Positions 1 to 10,250 of a stretch of 64,000 bases of DNA are shown here, in pieces; within the stretch, counting starts at the first letter, position 1; each line of letters begins with the position of its first letter. The translations under genes and the position numbers were made by a program. The stretch covers positions 124,001 through 188,000 of the forward strand of contig CAVYIO010000008.1 of NCBI GenBank assembly GCA_963768565.1, read 5' to 3'. This DNA is from JABDKH01 sp963768565 (GTDB lineage: Bacteria > Bacteroidota > Rhodothermia > Rhodothermales > JABDKH01). Below the pieces are notes generated by a model that was not told the DNA's origin, searched no databases, and saw only the letters and a program-made list of their open reading frames with translations.

Positions 1-1
1 C

Positions 2-769
2 GGTCCGGACGATCCGCAGTTCACTGTCGCGTTCACACCTGGTGAAACATTTGCAGCCGTTCTCGCTGGCGAGGTCGGCCACTCGGAAGGGCCTCTTTCT
101 CTCGTAACGCTGCCGAAGAAGACGTCTGGAAAGACCCTGGAGCCCGTGTCGACAGGGTTTGTACATGCAATCGTCGACGGACCGCCCGTAGACTGCTACG
201 TGAATGGAGTCGCGGTGACTTCCGGACTCAGTTTTGGCGAATCGGGTGTGGCATCGTCCACCAGTGACCGGCAGGTCATCCACGTCAAACGACATGACGA
301 CGGCTCGCTGATCGAATCCTTCGAGGTTACGCTTGGAACGGGTAGCGAAGCATTCCCGATCATTCTGGCCGGCTACTTGTCACCACCGCCCGGGAGTGAG
401 AATCGAGCCATGTCAATGATGATCGTTAGCGAAACAGGAGAGGTTTCAACGCCGGCTATCGTAACCAGCCTGGAAGACGATTCCGTGGTACGTGAATTCA
501 AACTCCTCGGCAACTACCCCAACCCCTTCAATCCGACGACGACCATTCGATTTGATCTTCCGGCAACGTCGGACGTGACCCTCACCGTCTTCGACGTGCT
601 CGGTCGCGTTGTACGTAGATTCGAGCGACCGATGGTCCCCGCCGGGTTCGGACGTAGCCAGAGAGTCGATTCACAGGGCCTGTCATCCGGTGTCTACGTG
701 TACCGTATCAACGCGGTGGGCGCCGGCGACGTCTACACCGCAACGGGAAGCATGTTGTTGCTCCGATAG
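2..769 (+). CDS. C-terminal part of a secreted protein with T9SS sorting domain
   Basis: The reading frame is open from base 2, so the gene enters from the left edge; the GTG at 146 is probably internal. About 255 residues are visible. The last ~85 residues are a type IX secretion sorting domain: a NYPNPFNPTTTIRFDLP motif, then a beta-sandwich with VFDVLGR and a SSGVYVYRI element, ending in LLLR. This tail directs export through the outer membrane and surface anchoring in Bacteroidota-like bacteria. The part before it (residues 1-165) has no family I recognise, so the enzymatic or adhesive role of the full protein is unknown. Confidence 0.85.
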   Translation, partial: GPDDPQFTVAFTPGETFAAVLAGEVGHSEGPLSLVTLPKKTSGKTLEPVSTGFVHAIVDGPPVDCYVNGVAVTSGLSFGESGVASSTSDRQVIHVKRHDDGSLIESFEVTLGTGSEAFPIILAGYLSPPPGSENRAMSMMIVSETGEVSTPAIVTSLEDDSVVREFKLLGNYPNPFNPTTTIRFDLPATSDVTLTVFDVLGRVVRRFERPMVPAGFGRSQRVDSQGLSSGVYVYRINAVGAGDVYTATGSMLLLR

Positions 770-837
770 GCCGGATGTCTGACGGTTACCTGCGCGGAAT
801 AGCGTGGAACAATGCGGTCGCAAGGTCCAGGAACATC

Positions 838-1506
838 CTACTCGGACGGATGAGACTCGGAACCTGCTTCGGATGTTCGATCTGCGGCCGACATCACAGG
901 TGACGTGTAGTCCCTTGCCGCTGCGCCCGCCAGAAGCCGAAACGCAATAGCGCCCAGCGCCAGCATCAACCCGACGACGACGGCAAGTTCCAGAAGGTCG
1001 ACAGGCCGCCCGTGCACGAGATGGTCGGTGATCTGTGTCGCGAGAACGAGAAGCCAGACCGTTGCGGCCGCCGCAGCGAGGTATCGTCCCCAGGGCTGAC
1101 GCGCGAGCAGTCCGAGAAAGGCCGCCGTGTGACCGATCCACGCCAGGATCAGAACGGCATACTGTGTCTGGTTCGACGGACCCTCCCCCGTGATGAGACC
1201 CGCAACGACCAGAAACAGTCCTGCAAATGCTACGATTCCTGTCGACGCGACTGCGATGATTATCGAGATCGGCCAGGTCGTGCGCTGTCCGCGCTTTCCT
1301 GCCGCCGTTCGCGCCAGACGGCTTGTGCCCCATATCGCCAGGTGGCCCGCCCCCCAAACGATCAATACTACCGGCAAGAACAGGATTCCCGGGGGATGGC
1401 CGCCGGTCGCCGTCGCGAAGATGTATGACACGACGAGTCCCGGGATCGCCCATACCAGGTGGAGGACCCTGACAATCAGCCGGAATCTTGGTTGTTCGTC
1501 GCTCAT
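838..1506 (-). CDS. Multi-pass membrane protein of unknown function
   Basis: A 222-residue protein starting at MSDEQPRF; the open frame extends upstream to 1572 but that part is hydrophilic and unlike a start. Six or so hydrophobic segments are visible (for example around LHLVWAIPGLVVSYIF, IAVASTGIVAFAGLFLVV and LAVVVGLMLALGAIAF), with a polar Ser/Glu-rich tail. I recognise no family motif. It lies tail-to-tail with the T9SS gene and head-to-head with the DUF885 gene, so it seems to be a single transcription unit. An inner-membrane location is inferred from hydrophobicity only. Confidence 0.6.
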   Translation of the reverse strand: MSDEQPRFRLIVRVLHLVWAIPGLVVSYIFATATGGHPPGILFLPVVLIVWGAGHLAIWGTSRLARTAAGKRGQRTTWPISIIIAVASTGIVAFAGLFLVVAGLITGEGPSNQTQYAVLILAWIGHTAAFLGLLARQPWGRYLAAAAATVWLLVLATQITDHLVHGRPVDLLELAVVVGLMLALGAIAFRLLAGAAARDYTSPVMSAADRTSEAGSESHPSE

Positions 1507-1674
1507 GTATCTCCCGTGCTCACAGACAATGTCCAGTGTACGAAATACCGTCAGGAATACGACGACAGGCAACGCACGCGGCTCTTTTTCGCACGTCCCT
1601 GACGAGGTATCTTTCCATGCCCATCACCTACATACAATAACGGGACATCCCAGCTCCGGCGGGATAAAGGACAT

Positions 1675-3454
1675 ATGAACTCAGCCCACACATCCACTCG
1701 AAATCTATCGCGCGCAGTTCGAATTGCACTCGTCGCTTTGGTGGCATTCGTTCCGGCGTGTCAGGAGCCACCGCCGGATCCCGTGTCGCTCGCCATCGAC
1801 GTCGCAATGGAATACGTGGACGGCTACTACAAACAGTTCCCGGAAGAGGCGTACGAGGTCGGCTATCCGGATACGCCCCTTGATCGTCTCGGCGATCGCA
1901 GTCGGACCGCGATGGCTGACTGGGACGCTCGCGAAGACGCCTGGCTGTCGCAGTTGGAGTCCATCGAACCAGCCTCACTGGAGGGAACAGACGCGGCCGT
2001 TCCGTACGCGTTTGCGCGATGGCGTCTCGAGGCGTCACGTGACAGGCGCGTGTGCCGTGTCGATCTCTGGAATGCCAGTCCGACCTGGTCGGGGTGGCAG
2101 AGCATCATTCCGTCCACGTTGAGCCAGCAGCCGGTAGGGACCGACGCGGCTCGCGCCGACGCACTCGCTCGTGCCCGCGATATCCCTCGCTATCTGGATA
2201 CCGAAATCGCGAACCTCCGGGAAGGCGTCGCGCTTGGTTTCACCGCGCCGCGCAACAACGTCGAGGCCGTAATCCGACAGATGGACGGCATACTCGAGAC
2301 CAGTGCTGAGGCCTCACCCTTCTACAGTCCGGCGGAACGTGACAGCTCGAAATCCTTTGCCGACAGAATATCGCGCAGTGCTCACCGATGAGGTGTATCC
2401 GGCCGTTCAGCGATACCGGGATTATCTGAATGACAGTTATCTCCAGACAGCGCGAACTGCTATTGCCGTGACCTCCGATCCGGGCGGCCTCGACTGCTAT
2501 CGAGCGTCCGTCAGGTTCCATACGTCACTCGACATGACACCGGAGGAGATTCATGAGAACGGTCTCCGGCAGATGGAACGTATCCAGGCTGAGATCCGCG
2601 AGATCGGCAAGCGAAGCTTCGGCATTCAGGATTCGAAGAAGCTCTTCAAACTGGTGAAGACAGATCCGCGGTACACGTTCAAGAGCGAGAAGGAGATTCT
2701 GGCCTATGCGCGCGCTGCCGTGGATCGAGGCAAGAATGCAGTGCCTGACTGGTTCGAATTCGTACCTACCGCCGACGTCGTCGTTCGTCCCTTCCCCGCA
2801 TTCATGAAGTCGTCGGGTGGAGGTTTCTACAGCGCCGGCTCGACCGATGGTACCCGGCCCGGAACGTATGAGCTCGGGACGTACCGGCCCACGACAATCA
2901 GCAAGGCGGGCCTGGAGGCCACGGCGTTCCACGAGACCTATCCCGGACACCACATGCAGGTTTCGGTGGGGCTTGAGCAGGCAGGTTTACATCCGGTGCT
3001 CCAGTTCTTCTTCTTCTCCGGGTCGGGAGAGGGATGGGCTCTCTACACGGAGCGCCTGGCGGACGAGATGGGCATCTATTCGGGCGATGTCGACCGGCTG
3101 GGAATGCTGTCCAATGAGGCGTTTCGCGCGGCCCGTCTTGTGGTCGATCCTGGTATGCATGTGCTCGGTTGGACGCGGCAGCAGGCCATCGACTACATGC
3201 TGGCGAATACGGCCGAATCGGAGGCGGCTGTGACGTCGGAAGTTAATCGCTATATCGCCGTTCCTGCACAGGCGACTGCGTATCTCACGGGCAGTCTGGA
3301 GATCCAGCGGTTGCGCCAAATGGCCACAGAAAGGCTCGGGGATCAATTCGATATCAAGACGTTTCACGACCTGATTATCGCGGACGGGACAGTTACGCTC
3401 GGGATGCTTCAGGACAAAGTCGAACGATGGATTGGCGCTTCTCAAGTCGAATGA
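1675..3454 (+). pseudogene. DUF885 family peptidase-like lipoprotein, one frameshift
   Basis: Two overlapping frames together give a full-length DUF885 protein of about 590 residues. The first (1675-2391) has a lipoprotein signal (ALVALVAFVPAC) and the N-terminal half; the second (in frame from about 2375 to 3454) carries the rest, including the zinc-site-like motif HETYPGHH near 2930 and GEGWALYTERLADEMG. The frame steps by one extra base near 2366-2385, where FADRI in one frame continues as AVLTDEVYPAVQRY in the next. DUF885 proteins are predicted secreted zinc peptidases. Since nothing else is broken, a sequencing indel is as likely as a real mutation. Confidence 0.8.
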
Positions 3455-3523
3455 TTTGTGGCGGTACTGACGGCCTCGAAGTGCGTTTGAAATGACTACA
3501 ACTATCGGAAACTAGCAACGACT

Positions 3524-4348
3524 ATGGCACAAGCCTCGCCCCCCTCCCACCAGGGCGAACTATTTGCAGCACCAACCTCTCGAGACAGGTTCAAGAATCC
3601 CGTCACCTATCGAAGGGGGCGCGGCGACGGATCGCCGCCGTTGACATTTGGCGAGCAGTTATCACTCGGTCTTGGTCCGGGTCGATCGAACGGTCACGCC
3701 GTCGTACTTAGTGAGTCGCCGCGACCATCCATCGCGACAATATCGATTCGGCGGGTTCGATCGTACCTGCCCACAGGCTCCGAGCCGTTTGTGATGCGGC
3801 TCCTGCGTGAGGTCCCGACGGAGGTCGTGCCGGTGGAGTCGCGCGAGTCGAAACACGGCGACTTCACCAAGGAGGCTGGCACCCCGTACGGCCGCATCAC
3901 GGTGAATATCTGCGGCAATTCGTACCGCTTCCTTCTAACCCTGTTGCATGAGTTGGCGCACGCTCGGGTTGCCGCGCGATACCGGCGTCACATGAAGCCG
4001 CACGGTCCGCAGTGGAAAGACGAGTTTGCACGATTACTCTTCAGGCTTTCGCGACAGCATTTCCTGCCGGGCCGCCTGAGCCGCGCCGTCCACCGGCATG
4101 CACTGGACCCGAAGAGTACCGACGAGTACGACACGGCGCTGCAGCTGGAACTCCGACGGTACGACACGACCGACCAACGACTGATGGTCACGGAACTCGA
4201 CGTGGGGACGAAGTTTTCGCTCGACGGCTACACCGTGTTGCGCCGCGGAGAGTTGATTCGGCGACGCATTCGGTGCACAGGCCCCAGGGGTCAGATCTAC
4301 TCGGTGCTGCCCGTCGCCCGCGTTGAAACGGTGTACGACAGAACGTAG
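3524..4348 (+). CDS. SprT-like domain metalloprotein
   Basis: A 274-residue protein. Residues ~135-175 hold the SprT-type zinc site: LLHELAHARV (HExxH-like) followed 20 residues later by a third histidine in MKPHGPQWKDEF. The first 60 residues are polar and probably disordered. The C-terminal ~70 residues form a small basic domain (FSLDGYTVLRRGELIRRRIRC) that resembles the region after the catalytic core in SprT proteins but lacks an obvious zinc ribbon. SprT/Spartan relatives cleave proteins cross-linked to DNA in eukaryotes; the bacterial role is not established. Single gene, convergent with the transporter at 4440-6107. Confidence 0.75.
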   Translation: MAQASPPSHQGELFAAPTSRDRFKNPVTYRRGRGDGSPPLTFGEQLSLGLGPGRSNGHAVVLSESPRPSIATISIRRVRSYLPTGSEPFVMRLLREVPTEVVPVESRESKHGDFTKEAGTPYGRITVNICGNSYRFLLTLLHELAHARVAARYRRHMKPHGPQWKDEFARLLFRLSRQHFLPGRLSRAVHRHALDPKSTDEYDTALQLELRRYDTTDQRLMVTELDVGTKFSLDGYTVLRRGELIRRRIRCTGPRGQIYSVLPVARVETVYDRT

Positions 4349-4439
4349 GCTTGCTCCCGTCTCAGTCCTCGACGTTCCTCGGGAAGATGCTCGTCCAGCC
4401 CCAGGTCACCCGATCCGATGCTCGGACGAAGCCTGCCAG

Positions 4440-6107
4440 CTATACCAGCAACGCGACCAGCACGTGCCCCACAACCGTCATCAAGATGAGAGCCACCGGG
4501 TATGCCGCCGCATAGCTGATGATGGGTATCTCTGAATCTGTCTTTGACGTTAGCACGCCCAGGCCGGGCGTAGACGTCATCCCACCGCAAACACCGCCCA
4601 GGACCTGCAGGAAATTCAGCTTCAGTGCAAAGCGCGCGAGGAGCACGCCTATCGCCATCGGCAGAATGGCAACCGTCACCGCCGCAACGACCAGACTGGT
4701 CCCGTGGTCCCTCAGGACTTCCAGCAGCTGCCCTCCGGCTTCAACACCCGCCGCGGCCAGGAAAAACACGAGCCCCAACTCCATCAACAGCAAGCGTGAC
4801 GCACGGGGTATGCTACCGTAAATCCTTCCAATGCGCCCGAAATGCCCCACCAGAAGTGCGACAAGCATCGGTCCGCCAACCATGCCGAGCGAGAACGACT
4901 GCCCGGCCAGTCCGAAGGAGATAGAGCCAACCACTACGCCTACCAGTATTCCAAGCGCCAGCGAAATCAGATCCGTCTGATCAAACGATTTCTCGCGATG
5001 ACCCGCGAACTCCGCGAACACAGCAAGATCGTCTGGCTTACCTACAGCCGTGAGGGCGTCACCCCACTGTACAACATCTTCGGGATCCGGTACAAACTCC
5101 ACCTCGTGCCGGGCGATTCTCGACACGGTGACTCCAAAGCGACCGAGCAGCCGAAGTTCGCCAAGGGACTTCCCGACAATCTCTCGCGAGGTCGACACCA
5201 CGCGCTGCTGCTGCCGATCGGTATCCACGGCGTAGTCTCGTCGATCGCTCTCTCTTCCAAGAAGCGCAATGACGGGCGGAAGACGGAAGGCTCGCCCGAT
5301 CAGCCACAGATGATCTCCTTCCTGAATCGTGTAGTCCTTCGACACGGGCACGAGACGATCTCCAACCAGCACTCTCGTGAGCTGGCAATTGGACTCCGAA
5401 ACCATGTCGAGATCAACGACCCGCTTGCCGATCACCGCCGGATTGAGAACCTCAACCAGTGCACGTCGAATCTGACGGCGGTTCTGTTCGGCAGACGACA
5501 GGCTCTTGCCCAGCTCGTCGAGATCCACTGACAGGATGCGCGGCAGAAGCTGTACGAATAGAACGACGCCCAGCACTCCGAATGCATACGCTATTCCGTA
5601 TCCGACCGCCGCCTGGTTGCCTGCCGGCAGCGACTCCATGACTGCGGCCAGCCCCGGCGTGCTCGTCAGAGCACCTGCGAACATCCCGGCTGCCAGATCG
5701 GGCGGTATCTCAAGCAACCAGGCAACCAGCCAGGTCACCACCGCAGCCACCGATACGAGTGCGAACGCCAGCGCAGCCAGCCTTTTGCCCTGCTGGCGGA
5801 ATGCACGGAAGAAGCCCGGCCCCGCCGTGATTCCAATCCCGTATGCAAAAAGCACCAGGCCCATCGTCCCTACGCCGCCCGAGATGCCGTATCCAAAGTA
5901 GCCGGCAATCAGAGCGCTGAAGATGACGCCCGACGTCCCCAACGACAGACCCGCAAATCTCACGCGCCCCAGCAACAGACCCGTCGCAATCACCGCAAAG
6001 AGAACCAGAATCTGATTGTCCATAGATCCAAAGAATGAGTCAAAAAGCCGGACAAGGGTCCACACTGCGCACGCGCAACATAACGCGGACGCAGCCGCCT
6101 GTTCCAT
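4440..6107 (-). CDS. AAE-family transporter (aspartate:alanine exchanger type) with TrkA-C domains
   Basis: A 555-residue protein with the layout of the YbjL/YidE and AspT family: an N-terminal membrane half (residues ~30-185), two TrkA-C (RCK_C) domains in the middle (residues ~215-375, with VLVGDRLVPVSKDYTIQEGDHLWLIG), and a second membrane half with GGVCGGMTSTPGLGVL. The matching first-half motif is GALTSTPGLAAVMES, showing the internal duplication typical of this family. Substrates of most members are unknown; exchange of amino or other organic acids is the usual proposal. A shorter start at 6023 (MDNQILVLFAV) is more usual for the family, but only the longer one has a fair ribosome site (AGGGA). 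Confidence 0.85.
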   Translation of the reverse strand: MEQAAASALCCACAVWTLVRLFDSFFGSMDNQILVLFAVIATGLLLGRVRFAGLSLGTSGVIFSALIAGYFGYGISGGVGTMGLVLFAYGIGITAGPGFFRAFRQQGKRLAALAFALVSVAAVVTWLVAWLLEIPPDLAAGMFAGALTSTPGLAAVMESLPAGNQAAVGYGIAYAFGVLGVVLFVQLLPRILSVDLDELGKSLSSAEQNRRQIRRALVEVLNPAVIGKRVVDLDMVSESNCQLTRVLVGDRLVPVSKDYTIQEGDHLWLIGRAFRLPPVIALLGRESDRRDYAVDTDRQQQRVVSTSREIVGKSLGELRLLGRFGVTVSRIARHEVEFVPDPEDVVQWGDALTAVGKPDDLAVFAEFAGHREKSFDQTDLISLALGILVGVVVGSISFGLAGQSFSLGMVGGPMLVALLVGHFGRIGRIYGSIPRASRLLLMELGLVFFLAAAGVEAGGQLLEVLRDHGTSLVVAAVTVAILPMAIGVLLARFALKLNFLQVLGGVCGGMTSTPGLGVLTSKTDSEIPIISYAAAYPVALILMTVVGHVLVALLV

Positions 6108-6226
6108 GTTTTGATTCCCTGTATTCGACCTTCGCTATCTCTTTATCAAATCTTGAGCGTATCGATACGGAGGCGCGCTAGTTTTCTGCAATCCTCATAC
6201 CAGCCCCGAATCAGTCCGACATATCC

Positions 6227-7465
6227 ATGCAGCGATCATTGACCCTCGACGGAATCAACGGGCCAGGCATCCTGAGCTTTGTCTCGGGTATCGGGATGGT
6301 AGTATCATCGCTCCTCACCATCGACCATTTCTTCGCCGCCAATTACCCGGAGTCGATTTTTGAGGGTTCGTTCTGTGACATCAGTTCTTTTTTTAACTGC
6401 GATAGCTCCGCATACTCTTCGATCTCAGCAGTCTTCGAGATCCCGCTGGGCTACTTCGGGTTGATCGTCGGCGTGCTTGTCGTGCTAGGCGTCGTCTTCC
6501 CATCGGAAGGCTTCGAGCGCACGAACAAGTTGATCGCGTTTCTGAACGCGGCAGGCGTTATCGCGCTCTTGTTGTACTCCGTCCTTTTCCTGGGCAGCCT
6601 GTGTCTTCTCTGCTCCGGATTCTATTTCTTCTCACTGTTGAGTTTTGCCATGTTCGCGAAATACGGCCGCGTTCAGGAGGGCGGGTTTTTGGCGAGGTAT
6701 TTCCAGCCGTCTATCAGACACCTGGTCGTCTTCGCCGTCATGACCGCGCTTGGCGGCTATGGCGTCCGACAGTATCACGTCGTGAAGAAGGAAGCACAGT
6801 CGGGCGGCGTCGCAGCACGCGTCGTCAAACAGTTTTATGGACTGGAGAAGGTCCAGCTTCCCAGCGTTATCTCGCCGCTCTGGAGCGTCCGGTCGACCGC
6901 AACGTTTGAGGATGCCCCGATCCACATCGTCGAATACGGAGACTTCCTTTGCTCTGACTGCCTGTTCCTTTCGCTTCAACTTGATCGGGCGAAGGAGGAA
7001 TTTGCCGGAAAGATCAACATCGCATTTCAGCACTTCCCGCTAGAGGCGAAGTGCAACGATGTTGTCGAAAAGGACAAGCATCCGGGGGCCTGCGAACTCG
7101 CGTACCTATCCTCCTACGACACCGACAATTTCGCGGCGTTCCACGATGAGGTCTTCGCAAACTTTGAAGCTGCCAAAAAGCCGGAGTGGCGATCAGCACT
7201 GGCAGAGCGCTACGGCATCACAGATGCGCTCTCGGACTCGGCCAGTATCGCTCTTGTACATCGCCTGATCCAGACTGGGAAGGAATATGGACAAACGTCG
7301 GCCGACTACGAGCACGGTATTCGTTCTACGCCCACTATGATTGTCAACGGGCGCATGATCATCGGCACGCTTCCGTACGAGCAACTACGAGCGATATTTC
7401 AGGCACTCGTGGACGAAGCCGAGGGCAACCCACGCTTCATCGAAGCCTGGCAAGACACGGACTAG
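6227..7465 (+). CDS. VKOR-DsbA fusion, disulfide-forming membrane protein
   Basis: A 412-residue protein. Residues ~1-175 form a vitamin K epoxide reductase domain with four or five membrane helices, the loop cysteines (FCDISSFFNCDSS) and the redox motif CLLC in the last helix. Residues ~215-405 form a thioredoxin-fold DsbA-like domain with active site CSDC (GDFLCSDCLF) and a cis-proline loop RSTPTMIVNG. Such fusions oxidise cysteines of exported proteins and pass electrons to quinone, replacing DsbA/DsbB. The gene overlaps the convergent membrane gene at 7462 by 4 bases (CTAG shared by both stops). Confidence 0.9.
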   Translation: MQRSLTLDGINGPGILSFVSGIGMVVSSLLTIDHFFAANYPESIFEGSFCDISSFFNCDSSAYSSISAVFEIPLGYFGLIVGVLVVLGVVFPSEGFERTNKLIAFLNAAGVIALLLYSVLFLGSLCLLCSGFYFFSLLSFAMFAKYGRVQEGGFLARYFQPSIRHLVVFAVMTALGGYGVRQYHVVKKEAQSGGVAARVVKQFYGLEKVQLPSVISPLWSVRSTATFEDAPIHIVEYGDFLCSDCLFLSLQLDRAKEEFAGKINIAFQHFPLEAKCNDVVEKDKHPGACELAYLSSYDTDNFAAFHDEVFANFEAAKKPEWRSALAERYGITDALSDSASIALVHRLIQTGKEYGQTSADYEHGIRSTPTMIVNGRMIIGTLPYEQLRAIFQALVDEAEGNPRFIEAWQDTD

Positions 7466-8226
7466 TCATTCACGACTGCCGTCGAAGCCATCGGATCTAC
7501 CGCTTTCCCCACCGCGGGAGACTGCCTCCTGGCGAAGGGCAAATAGAGCAGAGCGAGCAAACCCAGCGCGATCACCTCGAGGTACAATAGATACCACGGC
7601 CACGCGGGCATCAGATCAATGACGCTGGGTGTCGGCGGCCTGGCGTTGACGTACAGATAGTTGCTGCCGATTGCCGCGTTGAGTAGCCCCACAGCCAGTG
7701 CATACAGATTCAATCCAAGGAATACTCGAACGACGGACTGCCGGGTTGGCCTGTATCCCTCCACCGCAACGACGTAGATACCGACGATGAAGACCAGGCC
7801 ATGCGAGATCATGGTCTGAAGAAAACGGAAGTGCGGAAAACCGTAGATACCGGCGTCGGGTGTGAGGAGCGCCTGCAACGAACCAGCGACTCCGAGAAAA
7901 TACATGAGTTCGTACAGGCGCTGACTCGGTCTCACGAGTGCGTACGCACTCAGCCACACCATAACCGAGCACAGGTGGAGAGGCAGCATTTCATGGATCG
8001 TATACACGTCTTCCGTCGCCGCCCAGACATGCCACAGCACTTCGTTGAGAACGAGCAGGGCGGCCAGAGTCCGTCGGATGGAGGCATGACGCTCCGTGTC
8101 GATACGCCGGCCTCGCACGACAAGCGCGACACTGATCAGCGCGACAACCACCATGACGACGATGTGCGGAGCGCCGAACAGTTCAAAAGGATCGCCAGAA
8201 TAATCGACAGTCCAGAATTGATCCAC
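7462..8226 (-). CDS. TIGR02206 (YwaF-like) integral membrane protein
   Basis: A 254-residue protein with about seven hydrophobic helices. It carries the family pattern: LNEVLWHVW early, HEMLPLHLCSVMVWL in the third helix, and LPAWP-like PAWPWYLLYLEVIAL near the end. Members of the TIGR02206/YwaF family are of unknown function and sit in the cytoplasmic membrane. The polar C-terminal tail (RRQSPAVGKAVDP) faces the cytoplasm by the usual charge rule. It starts away from the M1 aminopeptidase gene across a 333-base gap. Confidence 0.8.
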   Translation of the reverse strand: MDQFWTVDYSGDPFELFGAPHIVVMVVVALISVALVVRGRRIDTERHASIRRTLAALLVLNEVLWHVWAATEDVYTIHEMLPLHLCSVMVWLSAYALVRPSQRLYELMYFLGVAGSLQALLTPDAGIYGFPHFRFLQTMISHGLVFIVGIYVVAVEGYRPTRQSVVRVFLGLNLYALAVGLLNAAIGSNYLYVNARPPTPSVIDLMPAWPWYLLYLEVIALGLLALLYLPFARRQSPAVGKAVDPMASTAVVND

Positions 8227-8559
8227 GGAAAGTGCGGGTGCGAGAGGATGGAGCGCGTCCGATCGAAGGGACCAAGAAACAAAATATCAGATTAAGAGCG
8301 TGCCCGCAGCCCCACATTCACGCCGTGAAGGCCGCCGGCCCGCCGAGGACATGCCTCGATACCGAATCGTGGCAGACAGCCGTAGCCGTGTTTCGTGCGC
8401 CCGCACCGTAAGACCCACAGCCAGACCCGAACGGACTGCCGCCGCTGGAATGATGCCAGTTCTACGGCACACTTTGGAAACTCGGCCGTTTGACTTCCTT
8501 AGTCCCAATCTGCCCAGGAGCCTGCGTCGCTGTACCATGCACACTCCATCTACCGAACT
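8227..8559. other. Gene-free gap between divergent genes
   Basis: This 333-base stretch separates the divergent YwaF-like and M1 aminopeptidase genes and should hold both promoters. Short frames on both strands here are arginine-rich and not protein-like. I see no hairpin, repeat or RNA gene in it. Confidence 0.5.
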
Positions 8560-10176
8560 ATGAGCGCTTCGCTGATACAACTACTAGTGCTACTCGCCGC
8601 CCTCCTGTCGGCGCCGGACGCTGCCGTTGATCCCCGCATCGACGTCGAGCGTTACACATTCCGCCTGGAGCTGTTCGATGGTTCCGATTCCATCAAGGGT
8701 CAGGCGACGGTAGAGGTTCTATTTCGAGAAGCCGGTGTCAGAAGCCTCTCGCTTGATCTGGTCGGTCGCCAAATCGGGGGCGCCGGAATGGAGGTGGAAT
8801 CCGTAATGATCAATGGGGCCGATGCGCAGTACACTCACGACGATGACAGGCTGACCATCACGATGCCCGGTCCTTCGTCAGTCGGAGACAGACGCACCGT
8901 CCATGTCGTCTACTCCGGCAGACCCGACGACGGTCTCATCATATCCACAAACAAGTACGGAGAGCGAACATTCTTCGGGGACAATTGGCCCGATCGTGCC
9001 CGCCACTGGCTGCCGGTGGTAGACCACCCCTCCGACAAAGCGCTGATCGAATTTATCGTCACGGCACCGGATCGATATCAGGTTGTCGGCAGCGGCACCC
9101 TGGTGGAGGAAACAGATTTGAAGGACGGTCGCCGACTGACGCACTGGAGATCTACGAAGCCACTGGCAACAAAGGTGGCCGTCATCGGTGCCGCGAGATT
9201 CGCCGTCAATTATGTCGACGAGTTTGACGGAGTTTCTATCCAGACCTGGGTATACCCTCAGGACAAAGACGCCGGGTTCTACGACTACGCCCTCGCTGAA
9301 CCCATACTTCGTTTCTTTGTCAGCCGCCTGGGCGAGTTCCCCTACTCCAAACTCGCGAATGTCCAGTCGAAGACCCGATATGGCGGGATGGAAAACGCGA
9401 GTAACATCTTCTACAGTGAAGCATCGGTCACGGGAACGCGATCGAGTGAAGAGCTTATCGCGCACGAGGTTGCCCACCAGTGGTTTGGCGACTCGGTTAC
9501 CGAGATCGACTGGCCCCACATCTGGCTCAGCGAAGGTTTCGCAACCTATTTGACCGCTCTGTACGTCGAGCACACGTACGGACACGATCGATTCGCCGAC
9601 CTCATGAGCCGCAATCGCAAGACGGTCGTCGCGTTCTCCCGACGCGTTCAGCTTCCCGTGATCCTTGACCCTGCACCGGGCAACCTGCTGGAATTGCTCT
9701 CTCCGAATTCATACCAGAAGGGCGGCTGGGTCCTGCACATGCTTCGGTCGCACGTCGGCACCGAGGTATTCTGGGATGGTCTGCGGGCGTACTACGAGAG
9801 ATACTCCGATGGCAATGCGTCGACTGACGATTTCCAGGATGTGATGGAGGACGTAAGCGGTCTGGATCTAGAGTGGTTCTTTGAGCAGTGGCTGGAGCGA
9901 CCCGGTCAGCCCGCCTTCGAAGGATCGTGGTCGGTCGATGCTTCGTCAGGAGAATTGAAGGTTGAGCTTTCGCAGGTACAGGACGGGCAGACGTTCCGGG
10001 TACCGGTCGAGTTCGGTATCTATTCGTCGACATCGATGGATCCGATAATCGTCTCGGCCGAGGTTGATGAGCGCAGGGAATCTTTCTCGTTCTCTCTCGA
10101 AGTCGACGAGATCGTCGACGTGCGCATGGATCCACACACCAGGCTGTTAATGCAATCGGATTTCGGGCCGCGATAA
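8560..10176 (+). CDS. M1 family zinc aminopeptidase, exported
   Basis: A 538-residue protein with a short signal-like N-terminus (LIQLLVLLAALLSAP). It has the M1 signature: GGMENASN for the amino terminus of substrate, the zinc motif HEVAHQWFGD and the third ligand in WLSEGFATYLTALY, then the tyrosine region GGWVLHMLRS. A C-terminal beta domain (residues ~440-538) follows. It is shorter than full aminopeptidase N (about 850) and matches the two-to-three-domain bacterial M1 group. It should remove N-terminal residues from peptides, probably in the periplasm or outside the cell. Confidence 0.9.
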   Translation: MSASLIQLLVLLAALLSAPDAAVDPRIDVERYTFRLELFDGSDSIKGQATVEVLFREAGVRSLSLDLVGRQIGGAGMEVESVMINGADAQYTHDDDRLTITMPGPSSVGDRRTVHVVYSGRPDDGLIISTNKYGERTFFGDNWPDRARHWLPVVDHPSDKALIEFIVTAPDRYQVVGSGTLVEETDLKDGRRLTHWRSTKPLATKVAVIGAARFAVNYVDEFDGVSIQTWVYPQDKDAGFYDYALAEPILRFFVSRLGEFPYSKLANVQSKTRYGGMENASNIFYSEASVTGTRSSEELIAHEVAHQWFGDSVTEIDWPHIWLSEGFATYLTALYVEHTYGHDRFADLMSRNRKTVVAFSRRVQLPVILDPAPGNLLELLSPNSYQKGGWVLHMLRSHVGTEVFWDGLRAYYERYSDGNASTDDFQDVMEDVSGLDLEWFFEQWLERPGQPAFEGSWSVDASSGELKVELSQVQDGQTFRVPVEFGIYSSTSMDPIIVSAEVDERRESFSFSLEVDEIVDVRMDPHTRLLMQSDFGPR

Positions 10177-10250
10177 GGCTCGACGGGCTGCATGCCTGAA
10201 TCGAGACACGTACATTTAGAAGCGAATCCTGCTTCCAAATGTGCTAACTC

